From contig CAZEQK010000023.1 in assembly GCA_964514395.1 (NCBI GenBank), positions 1-48,543 on the forward strand: 48,543 bases of DNA, read 5' to 3'. Shown in pieces: positions 34,090-44,063 of this stretch. This DNA is from CAZEQK01 sp964514395. Lineage in GTDB: Bacteria > Bacillota > Bacilli > Tepidibacillales > Tepidibacillaceae. Numbering within the stretch: position 1 is the first letter of the stretch; each line of letters starts with the position of its first letter. The position numbers were made by a program, and so were the translations under genes. The notes under the pieces were generated by a model that did no database searches, had not been told where the DNA came from, and saw only the letters and a program-made list of their open reading frames with translations.

Positions 34090-34190
34090 TAATAACACCT
34101 CATCCATTCTATGAATCTAAACTATGTCATCTAGATTTAATCTTCCATCACAAGCAAGACAGTAACGATTCATTATATCACGTTAATATC

Positions 34191-34226
34191 AAAAAAAAGA
34201 AGGACGCTATCACTGTGTCCCTCTTA
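34191..34226 (-). terminator. terminator of murC
   Basis: GAGGGACAC / GCGTCCTTC stem followed by eight T residues on the minus strand, about 45 bases after the murC stop. Confidence 0.8.
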
Positions 34227-34272
34227 TTTAAGTCTTTAAATACATTATCTTGTTAACATTCAGTTTTGAGGA

Positions 34273-35703
34273 TTATTCCATTTCAATTTTTTGTGGATAA
34301 CTAATACTTTCTTGCTTTTGCTCTGTATTCCATTTATCTGCTAATTGATAAGCTACCTTCCATATATCTCCTGCACCCATTGTTAATATCAAATCATTTG
34401 GCTTCGATGTTTCTGAAAGATAACGATATACCTCATCTTTACTTGAAAAAAATCTAACATTTGCATTACTATTTTCTGCAATAAGTTCAACCAATTTTTC
34501 GGAATTTACCCCTTCAATACGGTTGTCCCCAGCTGGTGAATAGATATCTGTAATAATCACTTCATCAGCTTCAGAAAAGGCTCGACTAAAAGCGTCCAAT
34601 AAAAAGAAGGTTCGAGTGTATCTCTGAGGCTGAAAAACTGCAACAATTCTTTTACCAGTGGCTTTTGCTGCACTTATTGTAGCCTGAATTTCGGTAGGAT
34701 GATGTGCATAATCATCAATTACAATCATATCATTGTATTCACTAATGACTTGAAATCTTCGTTTTGCCCCTGTAAATTCCTTTAAAGCTTGCACGATTCC
34801 CTTAAAGGTAATACCTGTTTCAAGACCTATAATAATGGTAGCCAAAGCATTTAAAATGTTATGCTTGCCTGGTACAGACAGTTCAACTCTGCCTTTAGTT
34901 TCCCCATGATACACTACTGTAAAAGAAGCTGACCGATTCCTAAATCGCAGATCCTTCGCATACATATCAGCCTTTGTATTAAAACCAAAAGTAATAAACT
35001 TGCTATTCATATCAGCAATCATTTCACTTATGTAAGGATCATCATAATTCACAACTGAAAATCCCTCTGCTTTAACTTGACTTAAGAACTTTCGATAAGC
35101 TTCTTTTAAATTTTCAAAATCACCATCATAGTTTTCTAAATGGTCAGCTTCAATATTAGTGACAACACCAATATGAGGATAGTATTGTAAAAAAGTACCA
35201 TCACTTTCATCAGCCTCTGCTACTACATACTCTCCTAACCCAGCTTTTGCATTACTACCTATATTTAGTACTTCTCCACCTATTACAAATGTAGGGTCTA
35301 GCTGATTATTTTCCATCATTAAAGCAATCATAGAAGAAGTAGTTGTTTTACCGTGGGCTCCAGCTACTGCAATACCTTTTTTCTCATTTAGTATTCTTGC
35401 CAGCATTTCTGATCTATGAATATATGGAATATTGTTATTTTCTGCTGCTAATAATTCTACATTGTCCTTCGGGATATCTGTAGAATAAACAACTAATTCA
35501 GCACCCTCTATATTTGACTTCTTATGACCGATAAATATTTTAGCACCTCTAGCTAAAAGCTTATCAGTTAAATCCTTTTTTATTACATCTGAGCCACTAA
35601 CTTGATATCCCAAATCAAGCATGACCCGTGCTATTGCGCTCATCCCATAACCGCCAATTCCAATAAAATGAACACGTTGATCAATATTCAACCTATTCAC
35701 CAA
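34273..35703 (-). CDS. murC: UDP-N-acetylmuramate--L-alanine ligase
   Basis: Adds L-alanine to UDP-MurNAc, the first amino acid of the peptidoglycan stem. Of 476 residues, the UDP-binding motif is HFIGIGGYGMSAIA (12-25). The Mur ligase P-loop is GAHGKTTTSSM, and EADESDGTF and DDYAHHPTEI follow. The exact start is uncertain among TTG, GTG (codon 2) and TTG (codon 5); no ATG is available. It lies between folC and comC, a place where Bacillus has no murC. Confidence 0.96.
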   Translation of the reverse strand: MVNRLNIDQRVHFIGIGGYGMSAIARVMLDLGYQVSGSDVIKKDLTDKLLARGAKIFIGHKKSNIEGAELVVYSTDIPKDNVELLAAENNNIPYIHRSEMLARILNEKKGIAVAGAHGKTTTSSMIALMMENNQLDPTFVIGGEVLNIGSNAKAGLGEYVVAEADESDGTFLQYYPHIGVVTNIEADHLENYDGDFENLKEAYRKFLSQVKAEGFSVVNYDDPYISEMIADMNSKFITFGFNTKADMYAKDLRFRNRSASFTVVYHGETKGRVELSVPGKHNILNALATIIIGLETGITFKGIVQALKEFTGAKRRFQVISEYNDMIVIDDYAHHPTEIQATISAAKATGKRIVAVFQPQRYTRTFFLLDAFSRAFSEADEVIITDIYSPAGDNRIEGVNSEKLVELIAENSNANVRFFSSKDEVYRYLSETSKPNDLILTMGAGDIWKVAYQLADKWNTEQKQESISYPQKIEME

Positions 35704-35742
35704 CCTTCAATTTGTTTTGATAAAACTTAATATACACTATTC

Positions 35743-37059
35743 TCAACGTTCTTTCATAAATCTTCTAATATCAGATATAAGATACAAAGAACCGGTACAT
35801 ACAATCAAATCTTCGTTCGAGGCAATAGCCAGCGCATGCTCCATTGCATCTATATAATTTTTTATCGGCTTTGGTTCTTTATAATTATCTATTTCATTTA
35901 TAACCTTCATTACCTCTTCAACCTTTGCAGCTCTTGGATTTATCGGCTCAGTAATAATTAATTCATCCGTAAGAGGTAATAATTCCTCATAAAAATTCTT
36001 CACTGCTTTATCACGTAAAATACCAGTCACTATAATTAAACGATTATAGTTAAATAATGAAACTGTTTCCTTTAAGCTTTTAGCACCTTCTGCATTATGA
36101 GCACCGTCAATGATTACCAACGGCTTTTCTAATATGACCTCAAACCTTCCTGGCCAAAAAGCATGTTTCATTCCTGAATACACTGAATTTTCTTCTATAT
36201 AAAAGGAATAGAATTGTCTTAATATTTCTAAGGTCATCAAAGCAACGGAGGCATTTTTAACCTGATGGGGTCCAATCATTTTTAACTCTATATTTGGCAT
36301 TGTTAAATAAGGACCTTTAAAATCAAATTGACTTCCGTTTTGATTCATTCTATGGACTGCAACAGAAAATTGTTCATTAATCAGATAAATAGAAGCATTC
36401 TTTTCCTTCGCGTGCTGATTTATTACAGCTCTTGCTTCCTCGTTTTCAACGCCAGAAACCACCGTTACTCCTGACTTAATAATACCTGCCTTTTCTGCTG
36501 CTATATCCTTTATATCACTACCTAGATAATCCATATGATCATAGCCAATATTGGTTATCACAGAAACAATAGGAATAACAACATTTGTAGAGTCTAATCG
36601 ACCTCCTAAGCCTGTTTCCCAGATTACAATATCAGGAAGGGAAATGGTTGCAAAATATAAAATAGCAATCATCGTGATAATCTCAAATTCAGTAGGTGCT
36701 CCTAGCTCCGTTTTTTCTAATTCCCTTGTCAAGGGTATCACTTTATTTACAAGTTCAATTAAATCATCACCAGATATATCTTCCCCATTAAACTGAATGC
36801 GATTGGTGAAAGCAATTAAGTAAGGAGATGTAAAAGTACCTACCTTATATTCTGATTTTCTTAAGACATTGCTAATAAAAGACACCGTAGATCCTTTACC
36901 ATTTGTACCTGCAACATGAACAAATTTCAAGTATCTTTCAGGGTGATTAAAACGCTTTAACATCCATTCCATTCTTGATAAACCAGGCTTTATCCCAAGG
37001 GTTTTTAAACTATGAATCCATTCAATGGCCTGTTCCTTCGTTCTTATCGTGTCAACCAT
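35743..37059 (-). CDS. folC: bifunctional folylpolyglutamate synthase / dihydrofolate synthase
   Basis: Glutamylates folates. Of 438 residues, the P-loop is HVAGTNGKGSTVSFI (about 48-62). FTSPYLIAFTNRIQ, TNIGYDHMDYLG, and IIDGAHNAEGAKSL in the C-terminal domain complete the Mur-ligase-like signature. It follows valS by 124 bases, as in Bacillus. Confidence 0.96.
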   Translation of the reverse strand: MVDTIRTKEQAIEWIHSLKTLGIKPGLSRMEWMLKRFNHPERYLKFVHVAGTNGKGSTVSFISNVLRKSEYKVGTFTSPYLIAFTNRIQFNGEDISGDDLIELVNKVIPLTRELEKTELGAPTEFEIITMIAILYFATISLPDIVIWETGLGGRLDSTNVVIPIVSVITNIGYDHMDYLGSDIKDIAAEKAGIIKSGVTVVSGVENEEARAVINQHAKEKNASIYLINEQFSVAVHRMNQNGSQFDFKGPYLTMPNIELKMIGPHQVKNASVALMTLEILRQFYSFYIEENSVYSGMKHAFWPGRFEVILEKPLVIIDGAHNAEGAKSLKETVSLFNYNRLIIVTGILRDKAVKNFYEELLPLTDELIITEPINPRAAKVEEVMKVINEIDNYKEPKPIKNYIDAMEHALAIASNEDLIVCTGSLYLISDIRRFMKER

Positions 37060-37183
37060 TATTACCCACCACTCTTCTAATATACTATGATATTTGCTTC
37101 AATTTATTAACAGGAGGACTGACCCATTATTTGCCCTATTTTCTGATAAGTGTTTATGATGATGTAAAAGATGTTTTTATATT

Positions 37184-39838
37184 CTAACCTTTTAATTCTT
37201 GAATCCTATTTAAAACTTTTTCTCTTTTTTTAATATAATCCCTTTCCTTTTCTCTTTCAACCTCAATAACATCTGCTGGCGCTTTATCCACAAATCCTTT
37301 ATTACCCAGTTTCTTTTGAACACGTTCTACCTCAAAATTGAGATCCTTTAATTCCTTATCTAATCTCTCCAACTCTTTTTCAATATCAATTAGCCCTTCG
37401 ATTGGTAAATAAATTTCGGCATTTGTAATAACTGCAGACATAGCCTTTTCAGGTGCTATTATTTTTGTTGAAATATCCAGTTCCTCAGGATTACAAAATT
37501 TAGTAATATAAGAATTACCTTTAAGTAATATCTCTTCCGTTTCTTCATTAGCAGGCTTCACCTTAATTTGTACTTTTTTACTTAATGGTGCATTCACTTC
37601 AGCTCTAATATTTCTGACTGAATGAATCACATCCATAATTAATGTCATCTCTTTTGCAGCCTCAGGATGATTAAATTCATCTTTATATTCAGGCCAATTT
37701 GCTATAGTGATGCTATCTCCTTTATGAGGAAGGTGCTGCCAAATTTCTTCAGTAATAAATGGCATATAAGGATGCAATAATCTTAGCGTTCTGTCCAATA
37801 CATAGGTTAATACTGATTTAGTAGTATTTTTTTTGATTTCATCGTCACTATATAACGGTAATTTTGCTAATTCAATATACCAGTCACAAAAATCATCCCA
37901 TACGAAATGGTTTAATACCCTTCCTGCTTCGCCAAAATCATATTGATCCAATAAACGTGAAACCTCTTTTGCTGTTTCGTTAAACCGATGTAGAATCCAT
38001 TGGTCAGCAGTGGATAAATGTCCAGATAAATCAATATCCTCCACTTTAAAATCTCCAAGATTCATAATCGTAAATCTTGATGCATTCCAAATCTTATTAG
38101 CAAAATTACGAGCCGCTTCAACCCTTTCAAAGCGGAATCTTATATCCTGACCTGGAGTACCCCCAGTAGAAATCATAAAACGAAGGGCATCTGCTCCATA
38201 TTGGTCAATTATCTCTAACGGATCGATACCATTTCCTAAGGATTTTGACATCTTTCTTCCTTCGCTATCTCTTACTAGACCATGAATATAAACATCCTTA
38301 AAAGGATTTTCGTCAGTAAATTCCAAAGCAGTAAATATCATTCTAGCAACCCAAAAGAAGATGATATCATATCCTGTTACAAGCACATTCGTCGGATAAT
38401 ATCGTTGAAGATCGGCTGTATCATTAGGCCACCCCATGGTTGAGAAAGGCCATAGACCAGAGCTAAACCAAGTATCTAAAACATCCCCATCCTGATGTAA
38501 ATGCTCATGACCGCACGACTTACAAGAAGTAGGCTCCTCCATTTGAACTGTTGTTTCACCACAAGCATCACAATACCATGCAGGGATACGATGACCCCAC
38601 CAAAGCTGTCTTGATATACACCAGTCTCTAATATTTTCTATCCAGTTTAGATAGATTTTTTCAAAACGTTCAGGTACAAAGCTTACTCCATCTCCACTTT
38701 TTTGCTTTTTAATTGCTTGCTCTGCTAGTGGCTTCATCTTAACAAACCATTGTGTAGATAAATAAGGTTCTACCACTGCTCCAGTTCTTTCACTGTGACC
38801 AACTGAATGAATATGTTCTTCAATTTTAAATAATACATTCTGATCCTGAAGATCCTTTACTATTTGTTTGCGGCAAGCAAATCGATCTAATCCTTGGTAG
38901 CTCCCAGCGTTTTCATTCATTTTTCCTGATTCATCCATTACTAAAATTCTTGGTAAATCATGTCTTATCCCTATTTCAAAATCGTTAGGATCATGTGCAG
39001 GTGTGATTTTTACTGCTCCACTACCAAATTCTCGGTCCACATAATCATCAGCAATAATAGGAATCTCACGACCTGTTATTGGCAGAACAACTGTTTTTCC
39101 GATAAAATCTTTATACCTTTCATCCTTCGGATGCACAGCTACAGCAGTATCACCTAGCATAGTTTCTGGTCTAGTGGTTGCTATGACAATATGTCCAGAG
39201 CCATCCTTTAATGGATAACGCATATGGTAAAGGGCTCCTGTTATTTCTTTATACTCAACCTCAATATCTGATAATGCTGTTCTTGCATCAGGATCCCAAT
39301 TAATAATATATTTTCCGCGGTATATTAATCCTTTTTCATATAAACTTACAAATACTTTACGAACAGCCTTTGATAAACCCTCGTCCATAGTAAATCGCTC
39401 TCTAGAATAATCTAATCCCAAACCTAACTTTGCCCATTGGTCATGAATGGTATTTGCATATTTATCTTTCCATTCCCATACTTTCTCTAAAAATTTCTCT
39501 CGCCCAAGCTCATATCGATTAAAGCCTTCCTCACGCAATTTTTGATCAACCTTCGCTTGAGTAGCAATACCAGCATGATCTGTTCCTGGTAGCCACAAGG
39601 CATCATACCCCTGCATTCTTTTCATACGAATAATAATATCTTGAATAGTAAAATCAAAAGCATGACCGATATGCAGCATACCAGTTACATTTGGTGGTGG
39701 GATTACGATAGAATATGGTTCCTTTTCCATGGCCTTTCCAGCTTTAAAATATTCATTTTCCAACCAATAATCGTACCATTTCGATTCGATTGATTTGGGA
39801 TCATAGGTTGTAGGAATTTGCTCTGCCATTTTCTCCAT
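37184..39838 (-). CDS. valS: valyl-tRNA synthetase
   Basis: Class I synthetase of 884 residues. PPPNVTGMLHIGHAF carries HIGH (about 55). The editing domain (about 200-340) includes ATTRPETMLGDTAVAVHP. GRKMSKSLGNGIDP carries KMSKS. Cysteine pairs CDACGETT and CKSCGHEH suggest a zinc site. The C-terminal coiled coil (LERLDKELKDLNFEVERVQKKL) contacts tRNA. A valine T-box controls it. Confidence 0.98.
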   Translation of the reverse strand: MEKMAEQIPTTYDPKSIESKWYDYWLENEYFKAGKAMEKEPYSIVIPPPNVTGMLHIGHAFDFTIQDIIIRMKRMQGYDALWLPGTDHAGIATQAKVDQKLREEGFNRYELGREKFLEKVWEWKDKYANTIHDQWAKLGLGLDYSRERFTMDEGLSKAVRKVFVSLYEKGLIYRGKYIINWDPDARTALSDIEVEYKEITGALYHMRYPLKDGSGHIVIATTRPETMLGDTAVAVHPKDERYKDFIGKTVVLPITGREIPIIADDYVDREFGSGAVKITPAHDPNDFEIGIRHDLPRILVMDESGKMNENAGSYQGLDRFACRKQIVKDLQDQNVLFKIEEHIHSVGHSERTGAVVEPYLSTQWFVKMKPLAEQAIKKQKSGDGVSFVPERFEKIYLNWIENIRDWCISRQLWWGHRIPAWYCDACGETTVQMEEPTSCKSCGHEHLHQDGDVLDTWFSSGLWPFSTMGWPNDTADLQRYYPTNVLVTGYDIIFFWVARMIFTALEFTDENPFKDVYIHGLVRDSEGRKMSKSLGNGIDPLEIIDQYGADALRFMISTGGTPGQDIRFRFERVEAARNFANKIWNASRFTIMNLGDFKVEDIDLSGHLSTADQWILHRFNETAKEVSRLLDQYDFGEAGRVLNHFVWDDFCDWYIELAKLPLYSDDEIKKNTTKSVLTYVLDRTLRLLHPYMPFITEEIWQHLPHKGDSITIANWPEYKDEFNHPEAAKEMTLIMDVIHSVRNIRAEVNAPLSKKVQIKVKPANEETEEILLKGNSYITKFCNPEELDISTKIIAPEKAMSAVITNAEIYLPIEGLIDIEKELERLDKELKDLNFEVERVQKKLGNKGFVDKAPADVIEVEREKERDYIKKREKVLNRIQELKG

Positions 39839-39891
39839 TTTTACTTCCTCCTCATTTATTTAAAAATTTGAATAAATTTATTCTCTGACAT

Positions 39892-40148
39892 AAAAAAAAA
39901 CACTTTTCATCTTAAAGGACGAAAAGTGTACGCGGTGCCACCTTTATTCATTAATCGTTACAATTAATGCACTCAAAGATATAACGGTTTGAACCGGTCT
40001 ATTCTACTTCATTTTTTCAAATAGACTACTTAAGGGCTACCTTCAGTAAAAAATACACCTAGAAAACCTTCCAGCTTAATGGTTTTCCTCTCTTAAGGGA
40101 TCCTTTACCTACTCCTCCCTGTCATCGCATTTCGAATTAGTTAATTAT
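39892..40148 (-). promoter_or_regulatory. T-box leader of valS (valine)
   Basis: The T-box core AAGGTGGCACCGCG (complement of 39931-39944) precedes a terminator with stem ACACTTTTCGTCC / GATGAAAAGTGT and nine T residues. Stem I occupies about 40020-40130. The best specifier candidate is GTA (valine) in GAAGGTAGCCC. Uncharged tRNA-Val should allow read-through. Confidence 0.93.
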
Positions 40149-40154
40149 TAATAT

Positions 40155-40183
40155 ATTGTAATGAGATTAGTGAATAATGTCAA
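40155..40183 (-). promoter_or_regulatory. promoter of valS T-box transcript
   Basis: TTGACA (complement of 40178-40183), 17 bases, TACAAT (complement of 40155-40160). The 40184-40421 stretch upstream is AT-rich; I recognise nothing else in it. Confidence 0.82.
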
Positions 40184-40442
40184 ATCCATTTTAAAAAATA
40201 TAAATTAGCTATTATTAATTTTATAGAAAAAACCCATTGCAGATAAGCTTCTACTTGAATCTTATCGAATGAGTCTTATTTTCCCATCAGATTGCCAAGG
40301 AAATGTGAACAAAAAACGGGCGAACATCATAGATTATATTAGTCTAATTATTTATGTTAAATGATTCGATATGTAATTCCCTAATTATATTCATCTTTCT
40401 ATAAGATAAATATTACCAATATTGAAGGACGTGAGAAATAAA

Positions 40443-40607
40443 ATGAAAAATTGGTATAAACAGATTTTGTCTGCATTTCGCACGTTACTATTTCCATTAA
40501 TTATTGTACAGTTTATTAGAGCTTTATTTTTACCTAATCCCTTTGATATCTTTTTATTATTTTTGTTATTTTTAGCCTATGTTGCCTTTGTACTAGATAT
40601 CATATAA
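40443..40607 (+). CDS. small membrane protein of unknown function
   Basis: Encodes 54 residues on the plus strand against the local trend. A basic start, MKNWYKQILSAFRTLL, leads into two hydrophobic segments (about 13-28 and 33-53) separated by FLPNPFD. GTGAG lies about eight bases before the ATG, and a longer TTG start is less likely. It is convergent with the ysxE-like gene, whose stop is 20 bases away. I do not recognise the family. Composition and the ribosome site support a real gene, but the evidence is modest. Confidence 0.5.
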   Translation: MKNWYKQILSAFRTLLFPLIIVQFIRALFLPNPFDIFLLFLLFLAYVAFVLDII

Positions 40608-40627
40608 ATTCCTTATCATAGATTGAA

Positions 40628-41641
40628 TTAATCACTTACCCATTGTTGAGCATCAACAAACCAAACCAATTCCTTCATTTGATCCAATCTAATTTGTAAT
40701 TTTTTTAGATAAAATTCTTCACTCCAATTATAATGTTTTTGTTCATATCTATTTGTTAGTGACAGTATTCTTTCAGGAAAAAGCAGATAAATTCCAAGTA
40801 GTTTTTTTTCAGCAGTACTTAGTTCAACCTGTTTTTGATATAATTTAATCCAATCCTTTGCCCACATTTGGTGCTCTTTATTCAAAATATAATGTCTAAT
40901 AAAATTAGCGATATCTCTTACAGGAGTATCTATACTTGCATGATCAAAATCTAATAGATATAGCTTTTGATCTTCTGTCAAAATCGAATTTCTGTGATGA
41001 AATTTGCCATGAATAATCGTTTTTCTTAACTTGGAAATGGAACTGTATTTTATGATCCATTGATTTAAATGTTCAATGGCTTCTTCTCCCCAATCAATTA
41101 GAAAAGTAGAATATGATTGGATAAGATGCTCAAAGGCGGTATTCTTATTTCTTTTTAATTTTTGGTTATAATGTTTAAACCAGTTCAATCTATCCTGCCA
41201 AGTGTTCCTAATATATAATTCGTCAACATAGCGATAAGTAAAATTTTTATTAGGCACAAAGGAAAATCCAATTCTGTGCATATACGCCATCATCGATATT
41301 AAACTTCTTAGGTGTGGTCCATGATTTATTTTTAAACTTTTGCCTTCGATCCACTTCGTGGCATAGACAACACCATCAGTAACAGGAATGAAATAATCAC
41401 CATATTTATTAGGAAGTAATTGTTGTACATTTAGATCATGCTTCTTTAGATAGTGAAGAATCTCCTTCATCCGTTCTGCTTGTGTATAGCTAATTTTAGC
41501 TTTTTTTATCGTAAAGGTTCCTAATTGTGACTCAACCTTTATAATAGAACGTAGCTTTGTGGCTTTCTTTAGATCGATGTCATACTCCTTTACTATCGCT
41601 GGACTGATGCCACTATCAATGAATGGACCCATTACGGCCAT
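40628..41641 (-). CDS. ysxE: YsxE-like spore coat protein, CotS kinase family
   Basis: A 337-residue CotS-family protein. The N-lobe has LGTFTIKKAKIS. The catalytic-loop equivalent is TIIHGKFHHRNSIL, where the usual Asp after HG is Lys, and LYLLDFDHASID keeps the metal-binding Asp. Phosphotransfer is therefore doubtful. It is the last gene of spoVID-(cotS-like)-ysxE before valS, the Bacillus ysxE position. GGAGG lies 8 bases before the ATG. Confidence 0.82.
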   Translation of the reverse strand: MAVMGPFIDSGISPAIVKEYDIDLKKATKLRSIIKVESQLGTFTIKKAKISYTQAERMKEILHYLKKHDLNVQQLLPNKYGDYFIPVTDGVVYATKWIEGKSLKINHGPHLRSLISMMAYMHRIGFSFVPNKNFTYRYVDELYIRNTWQDRLNWFKHYNQKLKRNKNTAFEHLIQSYSTFLIDWGEEAIEHLNQWIIKYSSISKLRKTIIHGKFHHRNSILTEDQKLYLLDFDHASIDTPVRDIANFIRHYILNKEHQMWAKDWIKLYQKQVELSTAEKKLLGIYLLFPERILSLTNRYEQKHYNWSEEFYLKKLQIRLDQMKELVWFVDAQQWVSD

Positions 41642-41665
41642 TTAGAAAACCTCCATTATTCCCAT

Positions 41666-42652
41666 TTACAAATCGAAATAATTGAATAAATCTTGATATA
41701 GCTTTCCAACATGAACTTGTTGTTCTGTAATAACTTTGTATTTATCATGTATTTGCTCCAATCTTAATGTTTTCGCAATATAGTTCATATAGATAAACTT
41801 CCATAAATCATGAGGAAAGGCTAAATAGGTTAAAATCCATAATTTATCTTCCAAGACCAAAGGGATTTTCTCTTGATAATGATCGATGATTGCTTTCACT
41901 AGTTCAATATTATAATTGCTTTTCATATAAATTCGTGAAGCAAGCTTTGCTAGATCATAGGAAGGAAAATCAACAACAGGTACATTAAAATCGGTTATCC
42001 ATCCTTCACCATATTCATCGATTTTAAAGGATTGGTTACTCATATTACCATGACACCATATTGGTTCTATTCTGTTTTTGATAGTTTTTTCTTCGGCATT
42101 TTTTGCAATTTGAATACTGTGTTTAATTTGCACTTGATGTTTTTCCATATCCTCAAGCAATATTTTATCAAAGGTAGATTTATTTTTTTTAGCCATAAGA
42201 TTGGTCTCAATCGTTTTAAATTGTTTTAGTCCTCTTTCGAAATGTGTAGACCAAGGTACAAAAGGTTTATCTGGTTTCACCTTACTCATTGCAAGATGAA
42301 ATTCTGCTAGTGTTTTGCCGATTATTTCCATATCGATTTTTCTTTCTAAAGATGGTGACATCCCATCTATTACATCACTTAGAGAATAGCCGATATTATT
42401 AGTCACCACATAAGGACTATGATCCTTTGTTCGAATAAAACGATCTATCTTTCTAAACCCCGATTTTGCTAATAATTCTTTAAAGTGGAATGTATCACTT
42501 AGTTTATCGATGTTGTCCCATACCTTTAAAATTTTTGGACCACGATTAGTTTTTAAGAGGTGAAATAAGGAATATGATTCTATAGAACCAACACGAAGAT
42601 CATAATGACGTAATATTTCAACTAATTCTAGTTTTTTCTCCATATTTATCAT
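41666..42652 (-). CDS. second CotS-family protein, catalytic loop degenerate
   Basis: A 328-residue paralogue of the CotS/YsxE family. The N-lobe has RGPKILKVWDN. The catalytic loop is IWCHGNMSNQSF, in which the catalytic aspartate is Asn. The metal loop is GWITDFNVPVVDFPSYDLAKL. Loss of the catalytic Asp suggests a structural role in the coat. It starts 8 bases after spoVID and ends 24 bases before the ysxE-like gene, so the three form one operon. B. subtilis has a single gene (ysxE) at this place. Confidence 0.8.
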   Translation of the reverse strand: MINMEKKLELVEILRHYDLRVGSIESYSLFHLLKTNRGPKILKVWDNIDKLSDTFHFKELLAKSGFRKIDRFIRTKDHSPYVVTNNIGYSLSDVIDGMSPSLERKIDMEIIGKTLAEFHLAMSKVKPDKPFVPWSTHFERGLKQFKTIETNLMAKKNKSTFDKILLEDMEKHQVQIKHSIQIAKNAEEKTIKNRIEPIWCHGNMSNQSFKIDEYGEGWITDFNVPVVDFPSYDLAKLASRIYMKSNYNIELVKAIIDHYQEKIPLVLEDKLWILTYLAFPHDLWKFIYMNYIAKTLRLEQIHDKYKVITEQQVHVGKLYQDLFNYFDL

Positions 42653-42660
42653 AAATTACT

Positions 42661-43959
42661 CTATCCTTTTTGTGGCAAATATAAGAATTGCCCTGTTTCT
42701 AATTCACGATTCTCTAGATTATTTTGTTTGATAATTTCCTCTGTTTTTATACTGTATCTCCGTGCTATGGAATCCAAGGTATCCTCTTTTTTTACAAAAT
42801 AGATCTTAAGTCTATACTTATTTTCCTCATTCCCATTTAAAAGGCTAAATAATATATCTTTTGTCTCTCCTTCTCCTTTAGAAACATCAGTACTTGCTTC
42901 TTCTACGTCACTTGTATTTGTCTCTTCTTCATATTGTTCTTGATGTTGGTGTTGATCTTGATCACTCATTTTATTTTCTTTTACATAATTCTCCATTGAA
43001 ACTACTGTATTATTATCTTCGTTCATCATTATTTCAGGATCTGTTACCTTTTCTTCTATTACTTGCCCTTCAGTCTCTTGTTGGTCTTTATTATTATTTT
43101 TTCTTAGTAAGGAATAAAGAGGATTAGGTGTTTCTTGGTTTTCTCCTTCTTTCCTATCTTTTCTGTTTCCTTTTATACCTATTTTAACCTTGGCCGTTGT
43201 ATCATCCACTTCTTCATTAGAGCCTATTGTTTCTTCATCTTCCATTTCTGGTACATCACTATTATCCGATTGTTCTTCTGCTTCTAATTCACTATGCTTC
43301 CCTTCATCGTCTTCTACTGTTATTTCCCTATTCTGAACATCTACATTGTTTTCCTCTTCAAATGCATTGTTTTGGTTACTGAGTGATTCTTGCTCTTCTA
43401 ATTGGGATGCTTCAATAAAATGATTAACATCCGTTTCTTCCTTTTCACTACCTCGAACAATACCATCTTCATCCTTGATTGGTATTTCATCATTAAAGAA
43501 GTTATACTCTCTCTCAACTGTAATATCCTGTTTAGGATCAGGATGCACACCTAATAGCCTAAGGTTTGCAATTAAATCAATATCACTGTCCGAAATCACA
43601 TCATAATCAAAATGCTCTACATACAAAAATACATCAGATATACTTTTTACCCTATTAGGTTGAATTTGAAAAGAAATAGGTATTTGATGCTGGAAGATAT
43701 CGACTTCACCTTCATGCCCAGAAAATGAATGATAGTGTATACCATCAGATTGCTCAAATTGTTCCTCCCAATTCTTATCACCTTTTAAAAACTCACCAGT
43801 TAAGACTAAATATCCAGATATGTCTATTCCTTTGCTCGTATCTTTCACCTTTATTATTGGTTCTAATTCTAAACTAGAAAGTTCTCTAAAGCTTTGTCCA
43901 TCTTTCAAATGCTTCACATTTTCCCTCACTTCAAAATTCATATAAGGTTGATCTGACAA
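42661..43959 (-). CDS. spoVID: SpoVID-like coat encasement protein with C-terminal LysM
   Basis: SpoVID drives encasement of the forespore by coat proteins and binds SafA. About 432 residues. The N-terminal SPOCS-like domain (MNFEVRENVKHLKDGQ to about residue 160) has DISGYLVLTGEF. A very long acidic low-complexity linker rich in E, D, N and S follows (about 170-380). The C-terminal LysM has YFVKKEDTLDSIARRY and ends FLYLPQKG. The start is probably TTG at 43957-43959 (SDQPYMNFE follows), six bases after an eight-G ribosome site. Further upstream codons lack one. It heads an operon with two CotS-family genes. Confidence 0.85.
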   Translation of the reverse strand: MSDQPYMNFEVRENVKHLKDGQSFRELSSLELEPIIKVKDTSKGIDISGYLVLTGEFLKGDKNWEEQFEQSDGIHYHSFSGHEGEVDIFQHQIPISFQIQPNRVKSISDVFLYVEHFDYDVISDSDIDLIANLRLLGVHPDPKQDITVEREYNFFNDEIPIKDEDGIVRGSEKEETDVNHFIEASQLEEQESLSNQNNAFEEENNVDVQNREITVEDDEGKHSELEAEEQSDNSDVPEMEDEETIGSNEEVDDTTAKVKIGIKGNRKDRKEGENQETPNPLYSLLRKNNNKDQQETEGQVIEEKVTDPEIMMNEDNNTVVSMENYVKENKMSDQDQHQHQEQYEEETNTSDVEEASTDVSKGEGETKDILFSLLNGNEENKYRLKIYFVKKEDTLDSIARRYSIKTEEIIKQNNLENRELETGQFLYLPQKG

Positions 43960-44063
43960 TAATGCCCCCCCCTTGTATATATATTCCTCGATTAAATATA
44001 TTTCAACTTCGTCCCTGATATGACATAAAACCGAGATTTCTTTAAAATTTATTACTTTCAAAA

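Noticed and set aside
43960..44061. Extra 34 residues at the N-terminus of SpoVID
   Set aside because: No ribosome site at the upstream start, composition unlike the family, and it overlaps the promoter region; the TTG after the G tract fits better.
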